A DNA stretch of 28,693 bases from JBBSTY01 sp038235385 (GCA_038235385.1 JBBSTY010000035.1:1-28693); one strand, 5' to 3'. Numbered from the stretch's first letter, positions 1 through 8,083 are shown. A program made the numbers and translations. Notes: generated from the letters alone by a model not told the origin.

Positions 1-2961
1 CACGACGGCGTCCTCGGTGAGCAGCTCCATGTCACCCGTGGGTGAGACGTTGGTGCGCGTCGTGTAGCCGGGCCCGCCGGTGAGCGTGGCCCCGAAGCCC
101 GAGTCGGCGTAGAAGCCGACGGCCAAACCGCCTCCGACCGTCGTGCCCGGCGTGGACCCCGAGCTCACCGCCCGCGCCGTGGTGGTCGTGCCGGTGGCGG
201 TCGCCTTCTGGTCCAGGACCGCCGTGCCGCCACCGGGAGCGAGGCCCGAGTACTCGCTGAGAGCCACGCCGATGTCGGCGTTGGCGGTCGTCGTCGCCGT
301 GAGGGTCGGTTTGGTGCCGCCGCCGGCGGTGACGGGCGCCGACCACACCGTCATCTCCGTGTGGTCCGAGGCCGCGAACCGGGCGAGGAGGGCGTAGGTG
401 TTGCCAGCGGAGTCGGTGACCGACGAGGTCGTCGCCTGCGACGCGCTCCACACCCCCACCTCGACCACCAGGCGGTTGCCCGCGGTGACCGCGCCGGTGG
501 GGGCCACGGTCACGGTCTTGGACCCGTCCTTGCGCGACGCCGCCTGCTGGACGAAGTGCGGGGTGCTCATGACCACCGGGGTGACGAGGTTGGACGCCGT
601 CGATGGCGGGCCCGTGCCCACGGCGTTGGTGGCGGTGACCACGAACGTGTACGCCGTCCCGTTGGTGAGCCCGCGGACGGTGGTGGACGTCGCCGGCGGC
701 GTGCCCGACACGGTGGTGGACGGTAGGGCGACGGTGCCCTGGTAGGGGGTGACCGTGAACGAGGTGATCGGCGATCCGCCCGTGGCCGGCGCCGTCCAGG
801 AGACGGTCGCGGCGCCGTTGCCCGGGGTGGCCGACACCGCCGTCGGGGCCGCTGGTGCCGTGGGCGCCATGGGCGTCACCGGACTCGAGGCCACCGACGG
901 GGGACCGGTGCCGGCCGAGTTGGAGGCGGTGACGACGAAGGTGTGGGCGGTGCCGTTGGCGAGCCCGGTCACCGTCGTCGTCGTGGCCGGGGGCGTCCCG
1001 GTCACGGTGGTCGCGGCGAGCGGCACCGAGCCTGCGTAGGGGGTGACGGTGTAGCTGGTGATGGCGCTGCCGCCGTTGGCCGGCGCCGACCACGACACCG
1101 TGGCCCGGCCGTTCCCCGCGGTTGCGACGACGCCGGTGGGGGCGGCGGGCACGCCGGCCGCGGGTGCGAGGTCGACCATCGCCGCGATCGAGGGCACCCC
1201 GGCGCCGTTGACGATGAACACCATGTAGGGGCCCGGGGGCGCCAGGGTCCCCGAGGCAGGCGTGTCGATCGACAGGGAGCCGGCCGAAGCGGTGAACGAG
1301 AGCGGTACGAAGTGCTGGCCCATGTCGAGTTGGTGGGTGTCGGCGCCGAGCGACACCAGGTTGACCGACGCGATCGATGCGGCGTCAGGCGTGACGACGT
1401 TCATCGTCGAGCCGTACGACGCCCCCCCGGGCGCCGAGGTGATGGTGGGTCGGGGACCGGCGAAGAGGTAGGACGGCGAGAAGGTCTCGGAGGAGAACTG
1501 CCCGGCGCCCCCGACGCTGTCGGTGTGTCCGCCGCCGGTCACCATCACGCGACCGTCGGGCATGAGCACCGCGGTCGAGTGGTAGTTGCGGGCGGCGGCG
1601 ATGGGTGCCTGCGGGGTCCACGTCTTGGTGGCCGGGTCCCAGATCTCGGTGGGCAGCTTGCCCGTCAGCACCACGCTCTGATCGCTGGTGTCCGAGCCAC
1701 CCACCGCGAGCACCCGGCCGTCGGCCAGCATGGTGAGCGTGTGGTAGATCCGCGACGTCGACATCGGCGCGGCGGGCGTCCAGGTGGGGGTGGCGCTGGT
1801 GAGGTCGATGGTGGCGGCCGCGGCCGTCGCCGGGGTCGGGCGGTCGAGGTCGGGCGCGCCGCCCGAGTAGAGGACCTGGCCCGGCCGGTACATGATCGAC
1901 GAGCCGTTGCGGATGCCGCTGGCCCCGCCGACGGGGGTCCAGGTGCGGGCGGTGGCGTCGAGGAAGAACGAGTTGTCCTCTGACGGTCCGATCGTGAACA
2001 CCTTGCCGTTGGGCGCCAGGTACGAGAACGGGTACTCCTCCTCGTGGACCTGGGGGGTGCTCACGCCGGTCAGGGTCGTCCAGGTGTCAGTGGTCGGGTC
2101 GTAGACCTCGGGGGTGTCGGCCCAACGGGACGGGTCGGTGGTGTTGCCGCTGATGGCGACGAGGCGACCGTCGGCGAGCTCGGTGACCGACGGGTACCAC
2201 CGGGGGTAGGCCATGGATGCGGCCCGGCTCCACGAGGTGGTGGCGGGGTCGAAGATGTTGGTGTTGCGGATGCCGATCTCGCCGGTCGTGAGCGCGCCGT
2301 AGCCGCCGACCACCGCGATGCGGCCGTCGGGGAGCGTCACGGCTCCGTCGCAGAAGACGCTGTCGGGCGCGTCGATGGTCGTGAACGAGCCGGGGGTGGC
2401 CGGGTTCCAGATGACACTCGGCTGCGGTTCCTGCCAGCCGTCCCACGACAGGAAGCGGCCGTCCTTCATCAAGATGTTGCTCAGCGCCTCGATGGGCATG
2501 TCCTGGAGGGCCGACCACTTCCCGAGGGGTTGGGTCGTAGGCGTCACCGGGTTCGAGGGCGACGACGCCGCGCTGGTGCCGAACTCGTCGGAGGCGGTGA
2601 CGGTGAACGTGTAGCTGGTGGCGTTCTGGAGCCCGGTGACGGTCGTCGTGCGGCTCGGCGGGCTGCCGGTGATCGTGGTGGCGGTCTGGGCCACACCCGC
2701 GACGAGCGGGGTCACGGTGTAGCTGGTGATGGCCGTGCTGCCACCGGGCGGCGGATCCCACGTGACGGTGGCCGACGCGTTGCCCGCCGTCGCGATCACG
2801 CCGGTCGGCGCGCTCGGCCGTGGATGGCAGGAGGCGGCGACCAGCACGAGGCCCAGGAGCACGACGACGGACCCGATGGGCACGGCTCGGCGGGCAGGAC
2901 GCTCGGCGAGCCGGGACCACCGGGTCCCGCCGAGCACCGGGAAACGAAAACGATCGGACAT
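1..2961 (-). CDS. Kelch copper-radical oxidase (galactose/glyoxal oxidase-like), FN3 domains, lipoprotein or secreted; 3' end outside window
   Basis: The reading frame is open for 987 codons and leaves the window without a stop. Start ATG 2961 has a GGAGG ribosome site 7 bases upstream. Residues 1-45 form an n-region, a hydrophobic stretch and a lipobox-like VAASC (Cys45). An FN3 domain (about 47-147) precedes a kelch propeller (about 148-490) and a galactose-oxidase C-terminal E-set domain (about 490-600). Two more FN3 domains (about 604-795) and a further beta-rich domain follow. All copper-site residues of galactose oxidase have counterparts: Cys204 (FCDG) and Tyr256 (RWYPS) for the Cys-Tyr cofactor, Tyr460-His461 (NYHS) and His543 (DTHQL). 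Family members oxidise alcohols or aldehydes to make H2O2; Streptomyces GlxA is a surface relative involved in glycan deposition. The substrate is unknown. The FN3 linkers suggest attachment to a polymer or surface. The oxidase call is firm; the lipoprotein call is weaker because -3 is Ala. Confidence 0.9.
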   Translation of the reverse strand, partial: MSDRFRFPVLGGTRWSRLAERPARRAVPIGSVVVLLGLVLVAASCHPRPSAPTGVIATAGNASATVTWDPPPGGSTAITSYTVTPLVAGVAQTATTITGSPPSRTTTVTGLQNATSYTFTVTASDEFGTSAASSPSNPVTPTTQPLGKWSALQDMPIEALSNILMKDGRFLSWDGWQEPQPSVIWNPATPGSFTTIDAPDSVFCDGAVTLPDGRIAVVGGYGALTTGEIGIRNTNIFDPATTSWSRAASMAYPRWYPSVTELADGRLVAISGNTTDPSRWADTPEVYDPTTDTWTTLTGVSTPQVHEEEYPFSYLAPNGKVFTIGPSEDNSFFLDATARTWTPVGGASGIRNGSSIMYRPGQVLYSGGAPDLDRPTPATAAAATIDLTSATPTWTPAAPMSTSRIYHTLTMLADGRVLAVGGSDTSDQSVVLTGKLPTEIWDPATKTWTPQAPIAAARNYHSTAVLMPDGRVMVTGGGHTDSVGGAGQFSSETFSPSYLFAGPRPTITSAPGGASYGSTMNVVTPDAASIASVNLVSLGADTHQLDMGQHFVPLSFTASAGSLSIDTPASGTLAPPGPYMVFIVNGAGVPSIAAMVDLAPAAGVPAAPTGVVATAGNGRATVSWSAPANGGSAITSYTVTPYAGSVPLAATTVTGTPPATTTTVTGLANGTAHTFVVTASNSAGTGPPSVASSPVTPMAPTAPAAPTAVSATPGNGAATVSWTAPATGGSPITSFTVTPYQGTVALPSTTVSGTPPATSTTVRGLTNGTAYTFVVTATNAVGTGPPSTASNLVTPVVMSTPHFVQQAASRKDGSKTVTVAPTGAVTAGNRLVVEVGVWSASQATTSSVTDSAGNTYALLARFAASDHTEMTVWSAPVTAGGGTKPTLTATTTANADIGVALSEYSGLAPGGGTAVLDQKATATGTTTTARAVSSGSTPGTTVGGGLAVGFYADSGFGATLTGGPGYTTRTNVSPTGDMELLTEDAVV

Positions 2962-3098
2962 GACACAACCTCCGGCGACGCGGCACCCCCCCCAACTCGG
3001 TGATCGTCGCAGACCGTCCTGAAACCCGTCTGAACCGTTGGTGCAGCGTTGGCCTGGTCGGCTGGCCGATGGGCTGGGCCGCGCCGAGGCGCCCGGGT

Positions 3099-3104
3099 TA
3101 CAGT
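3099..3104 (+). promoter_or_regulatory. Possible -10 box of the tRNA-Val gene
   Basis: TACAGT lies 17 bases before the mature tRNA 5' end and fits the actinobacterial TAnnnT pattern. No convincing -35 box is seen at the expected distance, so this is a weak call. Confidence 0.35.
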
Positions 3105-3121
3105 GCTCGTTCCGCAACCGC

Positions 3122-3195
3122 GGGCGATTAGCTCAGTCGGCTAGAGCGCTGCCTTCACACGGCAGAGGTCATGGGTTCGAGTCCCGTATCGCCCA
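3122..3195 (+). tRNA. tRNA-Val (anticodon CAC)
   Basis: The cloverleaf folds completely. The acceptor stem pairs GGGCGAT (3122-3128) with ATCGCCC (3188-3194). The anticodon stem CTGCC/GGCAG encloses loop TTCACAC with CAC at 3156-3158, reading GUG valine codons. The T-arm has GGTTCGAGTCC-type sequence. The discriminator base is A3195 and the next bases are CCT, so the 3' CCA is not encoded. The downstream DNA contains a transposase remnant and few intact genes, and tRNA 3' ends are common integration targets, but no duplicated tRNA end is visible here. Confidence 0.97.
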
Positions 3196-3494
3196 CCTCG
3201 AATCCGCTGGTCAGGCATCTCACGTGGAGGTGCTTGGCCATGCGAACCGGTGGCGCAGTCCGCGAATAGTCCGCAGGATCTCGCCGGTTGTCCTTGCCCG
3301 GTACCTTCCGGCGCCGAGCGTTGGCTCTGATTGGTTGGCTTCGCGAGCGCTGACGAGGTGCGCAGCTCCCGCCCAACCGTGGGTCGTCGACCAACCTGCT
3401 GTGCCAATTGGTGGAGACCGCGATCGGCAAAGCGGTTCAACGCGACATCGACCAAGGATTTGCCGACGAGGACTCGGCCCAGTTCGAACCAGAT
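3196..3494 (+). other. Scar region without a confident gene
   Basis: No intact gene is recognisable between the tRNA and the transposase fragment. A plus-strand frame is open from about 3351 and runs directly into the transposase frame at 3495. It encodes an amphipathic-looking stretch (LLCQLVETAIGKAVQRDIDQ) that I cannot assign. Minus-strand open frames here are antisense to the tRNA and lack family motifs. The segment is best read as debris of rearranged genes. Confidence 0.4.
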
Positions 3495-3776
3495 GCGTTG
3501 GCTGACCGGTCGCATCGGCCTCACGGGCACCCGGCCCAGGTGGCGGCGCCGGTCGAGGTGAAGATCTGTGAGCTCCGGTGAGCTCATTCCGGGTGGGGTC
3601 CGAAGCGGCTGGGCTTCGAGCTTGCCCGTTCCGACAGCTGCGAGGGGCCGGTCCCGTCGTTGTCGACGATCTATCGGGTGTTGGTGCGTCACCAGCTCGT
3701 TGAGGCCAAGTCGCGGAAGCGGCGTCGGGAGGACTTCCGGCGGTGGGAACGCCCGGTCGCGATGCAGCTGTGGCAG
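3495..3776 (+). mobile_element. IS481-family transposase fragment (broken)
   Basis: The frame reads ALADRSHRPHGHP, then CELR, stop, AHSGWGPKRLGFEL, then STIYRVLVRHQLVEAKSR and RREDFRRWERPVAMQLWQ. This is the N-terminal helix-turn-helix and linker region of IS481-type transposases, where ELRRAHPxWGPxRL and RWERxxPMQLWQMD are typical. An in-frame TGA at 3579-3581 replaces the expected Arg codon (a CGA to TGA change would explain it). The match stops exactly after WQ at 3776, just before the DDE catalytic domain, so the element cannot move by itself. At the breakpoint the sequence changes to the antisense of the SRPBCC gene. Terminal inverted repeats were not found. The family assignment rests on remembered motif patterns and is fairly secure. 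Confidence 0.85.
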
Positions 3777-4144
3777 AACGGGCAGCTCGGTCGTCATCGT
3801 CCGGGTCAGGGTGCAGAAACCGGTGTGAGGTTCGATGCGGTACTCGATGGTCACGTCGATGTGGCGACCGTCGAAGTACCTGGACTCGATCGTCCACGCC
3901 TCGCCCCGGTGGACTCGGGTCACCTCCCAGATGGCTTCGACGGCTGGGCCGTCGGGCCCGTAAGGACCGACGATGTGCTCGTGGAAGGTCCGGCCCAGCT
4001 GGGTCGGCCGGTCGGCCTGCGTTCCCGACACGTAGGCGGTGACGGGGTGGGTGCCTTCCCAGTTGCGGGGCGTGGTGACGAAGTCGTACACGTCCTCGGC
4101 CGGGCGGGTGATGTCGACGACGGAGGTGGTCGTGTAGACGGCAT
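3777..4144 (-). pseudogene. SRPBCC/START-like lipid-binding fold protein, frameshifted at the start and truncated at the end
   Basis: The minus-strand frame encodes TTSVVDITRPAEDVYDFV, then PRNWEGTHPVTAYVSGT and a segment ending TMTTELPV. This is the usual opening of SRPBCC proteins (a beta strand, then RPAEDVYDFVTDPxNW). ATG 4144 overlaps the dehydrogenase stop as TGATG, the same arrangement as between the two genes upstream, so this was probably the third operon gene. However, the ATG frame is one base out of register with the SRPBCC frame, implying loss of one base within the first few codons. The 3' end is replaced at 3776/3777 by the IS481 fragment, so roughly the last helix is missing. 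GTG 4091 could start a shortened product, which would lack the first beta strand. I regard it as a dead gene; a sequencing error could explain the frameshift but not the truncation. Confidence 0.7.
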
Positions 4145-5196
4145 CACGACCCGCTGTCGATGTCGACGAGGAGCTTCACGGCGCGGCCCTCGGCCATGGC
4201 GTCGAGGCCGACGTCGAGCTCGTCGATGCCGATGTGACGCACCCAGCCGTCGGTGACGTACTTGCCGGCGGCCATGTACCCGATGACCTCGGCGAAGTCC
4301 GCCGCGGTGTAGGCAAGGGAACCGGTCCAGGTGATCTCACCCATCAGCATGTTGGCGTCCAGCTCGACCGGAGCTCCGTAGATGGCGACCGAGACGGCGT
4401 GGCCTCCAGGGCGGAGGGCGCGGAGCGCACCGACGGCGGTGGCAGGTACGCCGGCGGCGTCGATCGCCACGGCCACTCCCTCGCCACCGCTGATCGCCGC
4501 GCACTCGGCGATCACATCCGCGGTGGTCGGATCGAGGACGTGGTCGGCGCCCAGGGCGAGCATTGTGGCTCGGCGCTCTGCCGAGGTCTCGACGACGACG
4601 ATTGGTCCAGCGCCCAGCGAGCGGAGCGCGAACCAGGCCCCGATGCCGATCGGCCCGGCGCCAAACACCACGGCGGGATCGCCCGCCGTGACGCCGCTGC
4701 GGCGAACCGCGTGTAGGGCGACCGACATGGGTTCGACCAGGGCACCTTGCTCGAGGCTGACGGCGGCGGGCAGGCGATGCACCATCGCCTCGGTCACGAC
4801 GGTGCGTTCGGAGAGGCCGCCACCGTTCGCCATGAGCCCGTGGAAAGCCGCTGATCTGCAGGTGTTGTAGGAGCCGGTGTTGCACGGGCGGCAATGCCCG
4901 CAGTGGTACAGCGGCTCGACGGCCACCCGGTCCCCCGAGGCGACGGTCGTGACACCGGGACCAACCTCGACGACGGTGCCGGAGAACTCGTGGCCCATGA
5001 TCACCGGGAGCTGCGCTCCGGTCAGCGGATGGGGGGCGGTCGGGATGAAGAGCGGGCCCATGAGGTACTCGTGGAGGTCCGAACCGCACAGCCCGTTGTG
5101 GGCGACGGCGATGGCGACCTCGCCGGGTCCGGGCTGGGGCTCGGGGACGTCCTCGATGCGGATGTCGCGGGCCCCGTAGAAGACGGCGGCGCGCAT
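4144..5196 (-). CDS. Zinc-dependent medium-chain dehydrogenase, (R,R)-butanediol dehydrogenase-like
   Basis: This 350-residue protein of normal family length probably interconverts a vicinal diol or acyloin and its ketone with NAD(H). Catalytic zinc residues are Cys37 (LCGSDLHEY), His69-Glu70 (GHEFSG) and a downstream Glu in LVEPMSVALHAV. The structural zinc lobe has Cys99, Cys102, Cys105 and Cys113. The Rossmann motif is GAGPIGIG, with an acidic residue ending beta 2 (VVVE), which favours NAD over NADP. The segments following Cys113 resemble bacterial butanediol dehydrogenases more than threonine or sorbitol dehydrogenases. ATG 5196 overlaps the upstream ThDP-enzyme stop as TGATG, so translation is probably coupled. 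An acyloin made or cleaved by that enzyme is the natural candidate substrate, but this is inferred from position alone. Confidence 0.88.
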   Translation of the reverse strand: MRAAVFYGARDIRIEDVPEPQPGPGEVAIAVAHNGLCGSDLHEYLMGPLFIPTAPHPLTGAQLPVIMGHEFSGTVVEVGPGVTTVASGDRVAVEPLYHCGHCRPCNTGSYNTCRSAAFHGLMANGGGLSERTVVTEAMVHRLPAAVSLEQGALVEPMSVALHAVRRSGVTAGDPAVVFGAGPIGIGAWFALRSLGAGPIVVVETSAERRATMLALGADHVLDPTTADVIAECAAISGGEGVAVAIDAAGVPATAVGALRALRPGGHAVSVAIYGAPVELDANMLMGEITWTGSLAYTAADFAEVIGYMAAGKYVTDGWVRHIGIDELDVGLDAMAEGRAVKLLVDIDSGS

Positions 5197-6920
5197 CAGA
5201 CGACCGGGATGTTCTCGTAGTAGGGCACGACCACGGCATCGGTCGCGGTGAGGTCGCCGAGCATCATCGTGGTGACCGGGTGGACGACATCGGGGTCGGT
5301 CGCCGCGTTGATGCAGTAGGGGACGCCGGCGTCCAGCGCTCGCTTCATGGCTCCGGCGAGGGCGTGGAGCTCCTCGATCCGCTCGCCGGCTCCCCCGAAG
5401 GCGATCGCTACGTGTTCGTAGGCGCTGTCGGCCAGGCGGCTGGCGATGATGCCCGACGGGCCGAACACGGCCTCCTGGCCGTGGATCGACATGCCCCAGC
5501 CGAGGTTGTTGAACACGACGGTCACGATGGGCATCCCGTGGCGGGCCATGGTGTCGAACTCGGCGATGTGGAACGCGACAGCCCCGTCGCCGGTGATGAG
5601 GACCACCGGTCGGTCGGGGAACGCTCGGCTGGCGCCGATGGCGAAGCCCTGTCCGACCCCGAGGGTGCCGAGGTAGCCGATGCGAAGCACCGAGTCGGGC
5701 CGCTCGGGAGCAACGAACAGGTCGGCCCACGCCGCACACTCCCCGCCGTCCATCACCACGATGGCGTCGGTGGGCAGCGCTGTCATGATCTCCTTGGCCG
5801 CAAAGCCTGGGTGCATCCGCCCGGTGCTCGTGGTGGAGTCGTCGCCGATGAGGCCCTGCACGAACCCGCGTTGTCCCGTCACCGTCTCGGCCCATTCGGA
5901 GAAGACGGGCACGATCTCCCGCGATCGAGCCTCAGCGGTCAGCGCCGTGAGGGCCTCCCGGCAGTCGGCCACGACCGGGGCGGCGACGTCGTGGATGCGA
6001 CCGATCTCGGCCGCGTCGGCGTCGACCTGGATGATCGTCACACCGGCCAGCGGGTCGCCGCGTCCACCAGTGAACATGCCCTGTCGGCAGCCCAGCAGGA
6101 CGATGACGTCCGGCGCCGCCCCGGCGAACAGGCCAATGGTGTGCAGCGCGGTGACGCCGCCACCCCACATCGGGTGGCTGGCGGGCACGAGTCCGTCGCC
6201 CTTGTTGGTGGCGAAGACCGGGATCGACAGCAGCTCGGCGAACTCGATGAGCGCTGCTGAGCAGCGCGAGAGCATGGCGCCGCCACCGACGGCGATGACC
6301 GGGCGGTTGGCCGTGGCGAGGACGTCGATCGCATTGGTGACCTCGGTCGAGGTCGGGGCCGGGCGAGGTATGTCGGTCGGGAACGCGGGCATCCGCACCC
6401 AGGACTCCGGCACCGGGCGGAACATCACGTCGATCGGGATCTCCAACAGCACCGGCCCGGGCTTGCCCATCGTCGCGTGCCGCAGCGCCAGGGCCACGAG
6501 CTCGGGGATCCGCTCGGCGTTCGTGACCCGATGCGCCCACTTGGTCACGGTGGCGGCGCCGGCGACCTGGTCGATGCCGCCTTGCAGGACGTTGCGCTCC
6601 TGCTCCCGCAGCGGCGGGGCACCCACGATGAACAGTACCGGGACCGCGTCGAGCATGGCATTGGCCATGGCCGTGATGGTGTTCGTGTAGCCCGGTCCCG
6701 ACGTCGTCACGCACACCCCCGGGCGCCCGGTCAGCCGGGCGTAGGCCTCGGCAGCGTGGCCCGCCGTGGACTCGTGCCGGGTATCGGTGACCCGCAGAGA
6801 GTGATCCGGGCACGCAGCCAGGAACGCATCGAGGTGCCCCCCGTGCAACGTGAACACCTCCGTTGCGCCCGCTGCCTGCAGCGCTCGGGCCAGCAGCACC
6901 CCACCGTTCACCGTCGACAT
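5196..6920 (-). CDS. Thiamine-diphosphate enzyme, benzaldehyde lyase-like (acyloin lyase/carboligase)
   Basis: This 574-residue protein has the three-domain ThDP-enzyme layout (Pyr, central, PP). It aligns from memory with Pseudomonas benzaldehyde lyase (BAL) without gaps at the N-terminus: His29 in LHGGH, catalytic Glu50 in DTRHES, Gln113 in LQGGIDQVA and KWAHRV all fall at BAL positions. The cofactor motif begins GDG (444-446) and ends NN (471-472). Met477 stands where BAL has Ala480, and Gly28 where it has Ala28, so the substrate pocket may differ. BAL reversibly cleaves and forms aromatic acyloins. Acetolactate synthase and 2-hydroxyacyl-CoA lyase are less likely because the HxxH/RHE/Q113 set is BAL-like. 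The start ATG has GGAG 7 bases upstream. It is first in an operon with a butanediol-dehydrogenase-like gene and a broken SRPBCC gene, and divergent from a TetR gene. Confidence 0.85.
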   Translation of the reverse strand: MSTVNGGVLLARALQAAGATEVFTLHGGHLDAFLAACPDHSLRVTDTRHESTAGHAAEAYARLTGRPGVCVTTSGPGYTNTITAMANAMLDAVPVLFIVGAPPLREQERNVLQGGIDQVAGAATVTKWAHRVTNAERIPELVALALRHATMGKPGPVLLEIPIDVMFRPVPESWVRMPAFPTDIPRPAPTSTEVTNAIDVLATANRPVIAVGGGAMLSRCSAALIEFAELLSIPVFATNKGDGLVPASHPMWGGGVTALHTIGLFAGAAPDVIVLLGCRQGMFTGGRGDPLAGVTIIQVDADAAEIGRIHDVAAPVVADCREALTALTAEARSREIVPVFSEWAETVTGQRGFVQGLIGDDSTTSTGRMHPGFAAKEIMTALPTDAIVVMDGGECAAWADLFVAPERPDSVLRIGYLGTLGVGQGFAIGASRAFPDRPVVLITGDGAVAFHIAEFDTMARHGMPIVTVVFNNLGWGMSIHGQEAVFGPSGIIASRLADSAYEHVAIAFGGAGERIEELHALAGAMKRALDAGVPYCINAATDPDVVHPVTTMMLGDLTATDAVVVPYYENIPVV

Positions 6921-6940
6921 GTTCGATCTCCTCGGCCTAG

Positions 6941-6969
6941 TTGAGACGCTACCTGAGACGAAGTATCAT
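6941..6969 (+). promoter_or_regulatory. Candidate promoter of the TetR gene, with direct repeats
   Basis: TTGAGA (6941-6946) and TATCAT (6964-6969) are separated by 17 bases, each differing from the sigma-70 consensus at one position. The intergenic region also holds GAGACG at 6943, 6955 and 6998, the first two 12 bp apart and overlapping the promoter. CTGA (6953-6956) and TCAG (6970-6973) form a short dyad around the -10. These are plausible binding sites for the TetR protein, which would then control both divergent units. Confidence 0.55.
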
Positions 6970-7042
6970 TCAGAGGGGTTCTCCCGTCAAGAGGTTCGAG
7001 ACGCACTCTCAGCTTTGGTCACCAAATCGAGGAGCGACACGC

Positions 7043-7648
7043 ATGGGCAAGCGCATCCAGAACCGACTCGACACCCAGGCGGCGATCTTCGACGCCGCGG
7101 CCGGCCTGATCGACCAGCAGGGCTACGACAACACCTCGGTCGAGGAGATCTGCGATGCCGCCGGCGTGGGTCGAGCCACGTTCTTCCGCTACTTCGAGAC
7201 CAAGGCCGGCCTGCTCCGCGAGCACAACCGACGCCTGACCCAGGACGCCGCCGCCCGCCTCACCCGGCTGCCGTCCACCGACGTGGGGGCTGGGGCCCAG
7301 CTCCGCGTGGTCGCTGATGCCATCCATGACGCGTGGATGTCCGCCGGACCGGGCATGCGCGGCCTCGGCAGCGACGCCGCCGCGCTTGCCGACCCAACCG
7401 GGGCCCGCACGCATCCCGATCTGATCCAGCTCGTGCTCGAGATCGTTCGCCAAGGCCTCGCCTCCGGCGAGCTGCGAACCAACCTTTCGCCGCCGCTCGC
7501 CGCCTACCTGGTCGTAATCCATCTTGCTGGCGCCGCCGGCTGGTGGTTCGAACACCCCGACGACGACCTGCACTCGCTCCTTCGGGACTCCCTCGACCAA
7601 TGCCTCAACGGGATCGCTGGCTCGCTGCCCACCCACCGCCGGGACTGA
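7043..7648 (+). CDS. TetR-family transcriptional regulator
   Basis: This 201-residue protein has an N-terminal TetR helix-turn-helix (about residues 10-55), including YDNTSVEEICDAAGVGRATFFRYFETKAGLL, here split as YDNTSVEEICDAAGVG and RATFFRYFETKAGLL. The C-terminal ligand-binding domain is all-helical and not assigned to a subfamily. ATG 7043 was chosen because AGGAG lies 8 bases upstream and the HTH begins at the usual distance; an upstream in-frame start would add about 34 unrelated residues. It diverges from the ThDP enzyme/dehydrogenase operon across 122 bases that contain repeats. The likely role is ligand-responsive repression of that operon, inferred from layout. Confidence 0.93.
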   Translation: MGKRIQNRLDTQAAIFDAAAGLIDQQGYDNTSVEEICDAAGVGRATFFRYFETKAGLLREHNRRLTQDAAARLTRLPSTDVGAGAQLRVVADAIHDAWMSAGPGMRGLGSDAAALADPTGARTHPDLIQLVLEIVRQGLASGELRTNLSPPLAAYLVVIHLAGAAGWWFEHPDDDLHSLLRDSLDQCLNGIAGSLPTHRRD

Positions 7649-7960
7649 TCACAGGCCCGCACCGTCGGTGACGTTCTCGGGGTAGTCCCTCCTCCTCACG
7701 GCGTGTCGCCGTCGACCGTGGAAGAGCGACATCTGCTGTGACCTGAAGTTGCGACCGTCCCAAGGTCGAACCGGTGGTGCTGGCCCGCTCGATGGCGGCG
7801 AGGAGTTCGGCGTGGCGTTCGCGGTCACCCGAGTAGATCCGGGCCAACCCATGACCCATCGAGAACAATTCTCACGACGGCCGCACGGCACTCGTTTCGA
7901 ACGACCTCTCGGATGATCCCGGTGCAGGGGTGGGTCGGGGTTAGCACTCAATGCGAACCG
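7649..7960. other. Intergenic stretch with no confident gene
   Basis: A minus-strand frame covers 7605-7868 and includes a helical-looking segment (GDRERHAELLAAIERAS), but it shows no family motif, has no ribosome site and overlaps the TetR 3' end. It may be a decayed fragment. No NrdR-type AT-rich box or cobalamin riboswitch was recognised in front of nrdA. Confidence 0.4.
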
Positions 7961-7990
7961 TTGACGGCGCGGTAGTTTCATCGCTGTAAT
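7961..7990 (+). promoter_or_regulatory. Candidate promoter of nrdAB
   Basis: TTGACG (7961-7966) and TGTAAT (7985-7990) are 18 bases apart, each one base from consensus. The distance to nrdA would give a leader of roughly 85 bases. The AT-richness stands out against a very GC-rich surrounding. Confidence 0.55.
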
Positions 7991-8083
7991 TCGTCGAACC
8001 ACAACATCTGGGCATGGGGCGGACCAACCGGGTCCACATCTTGTGCCGGCGCCGGCCGAGCGGGTCGGGCGAAGGGGACGACG

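Noticed and set aside
32..1093. Minus-strand His/Arg-rich open frame within the oxidase gene
   Set aside because: It is an out-of-frame reading of the FN3 region; the true frame gives clear FN3 and kelch sequences.
3141..3776. Continuation of the SRPBCC frame across the tRNA, ending in TRTHDLCRVKAAL
   Set aside because: That peptide is the familiar antisense translation of a tRNA; similarity to SRPBCC ends at 3777.
7605..7868. Minus-strand frame beginning MFSMGHGLARIY
   Set aside because: No ribosome site or family motif, and overlap with the TetR gene; at most a decayed fragment.
7649..8083. NrdR boxes or a cobalamin riboswitch before nrdA
   Set aside because: No paired AT-rich 16-bp boxes and no B12-box-like sequence were found; NrdB is a class Ia subunit, so a B12 riboswitch is not expected.
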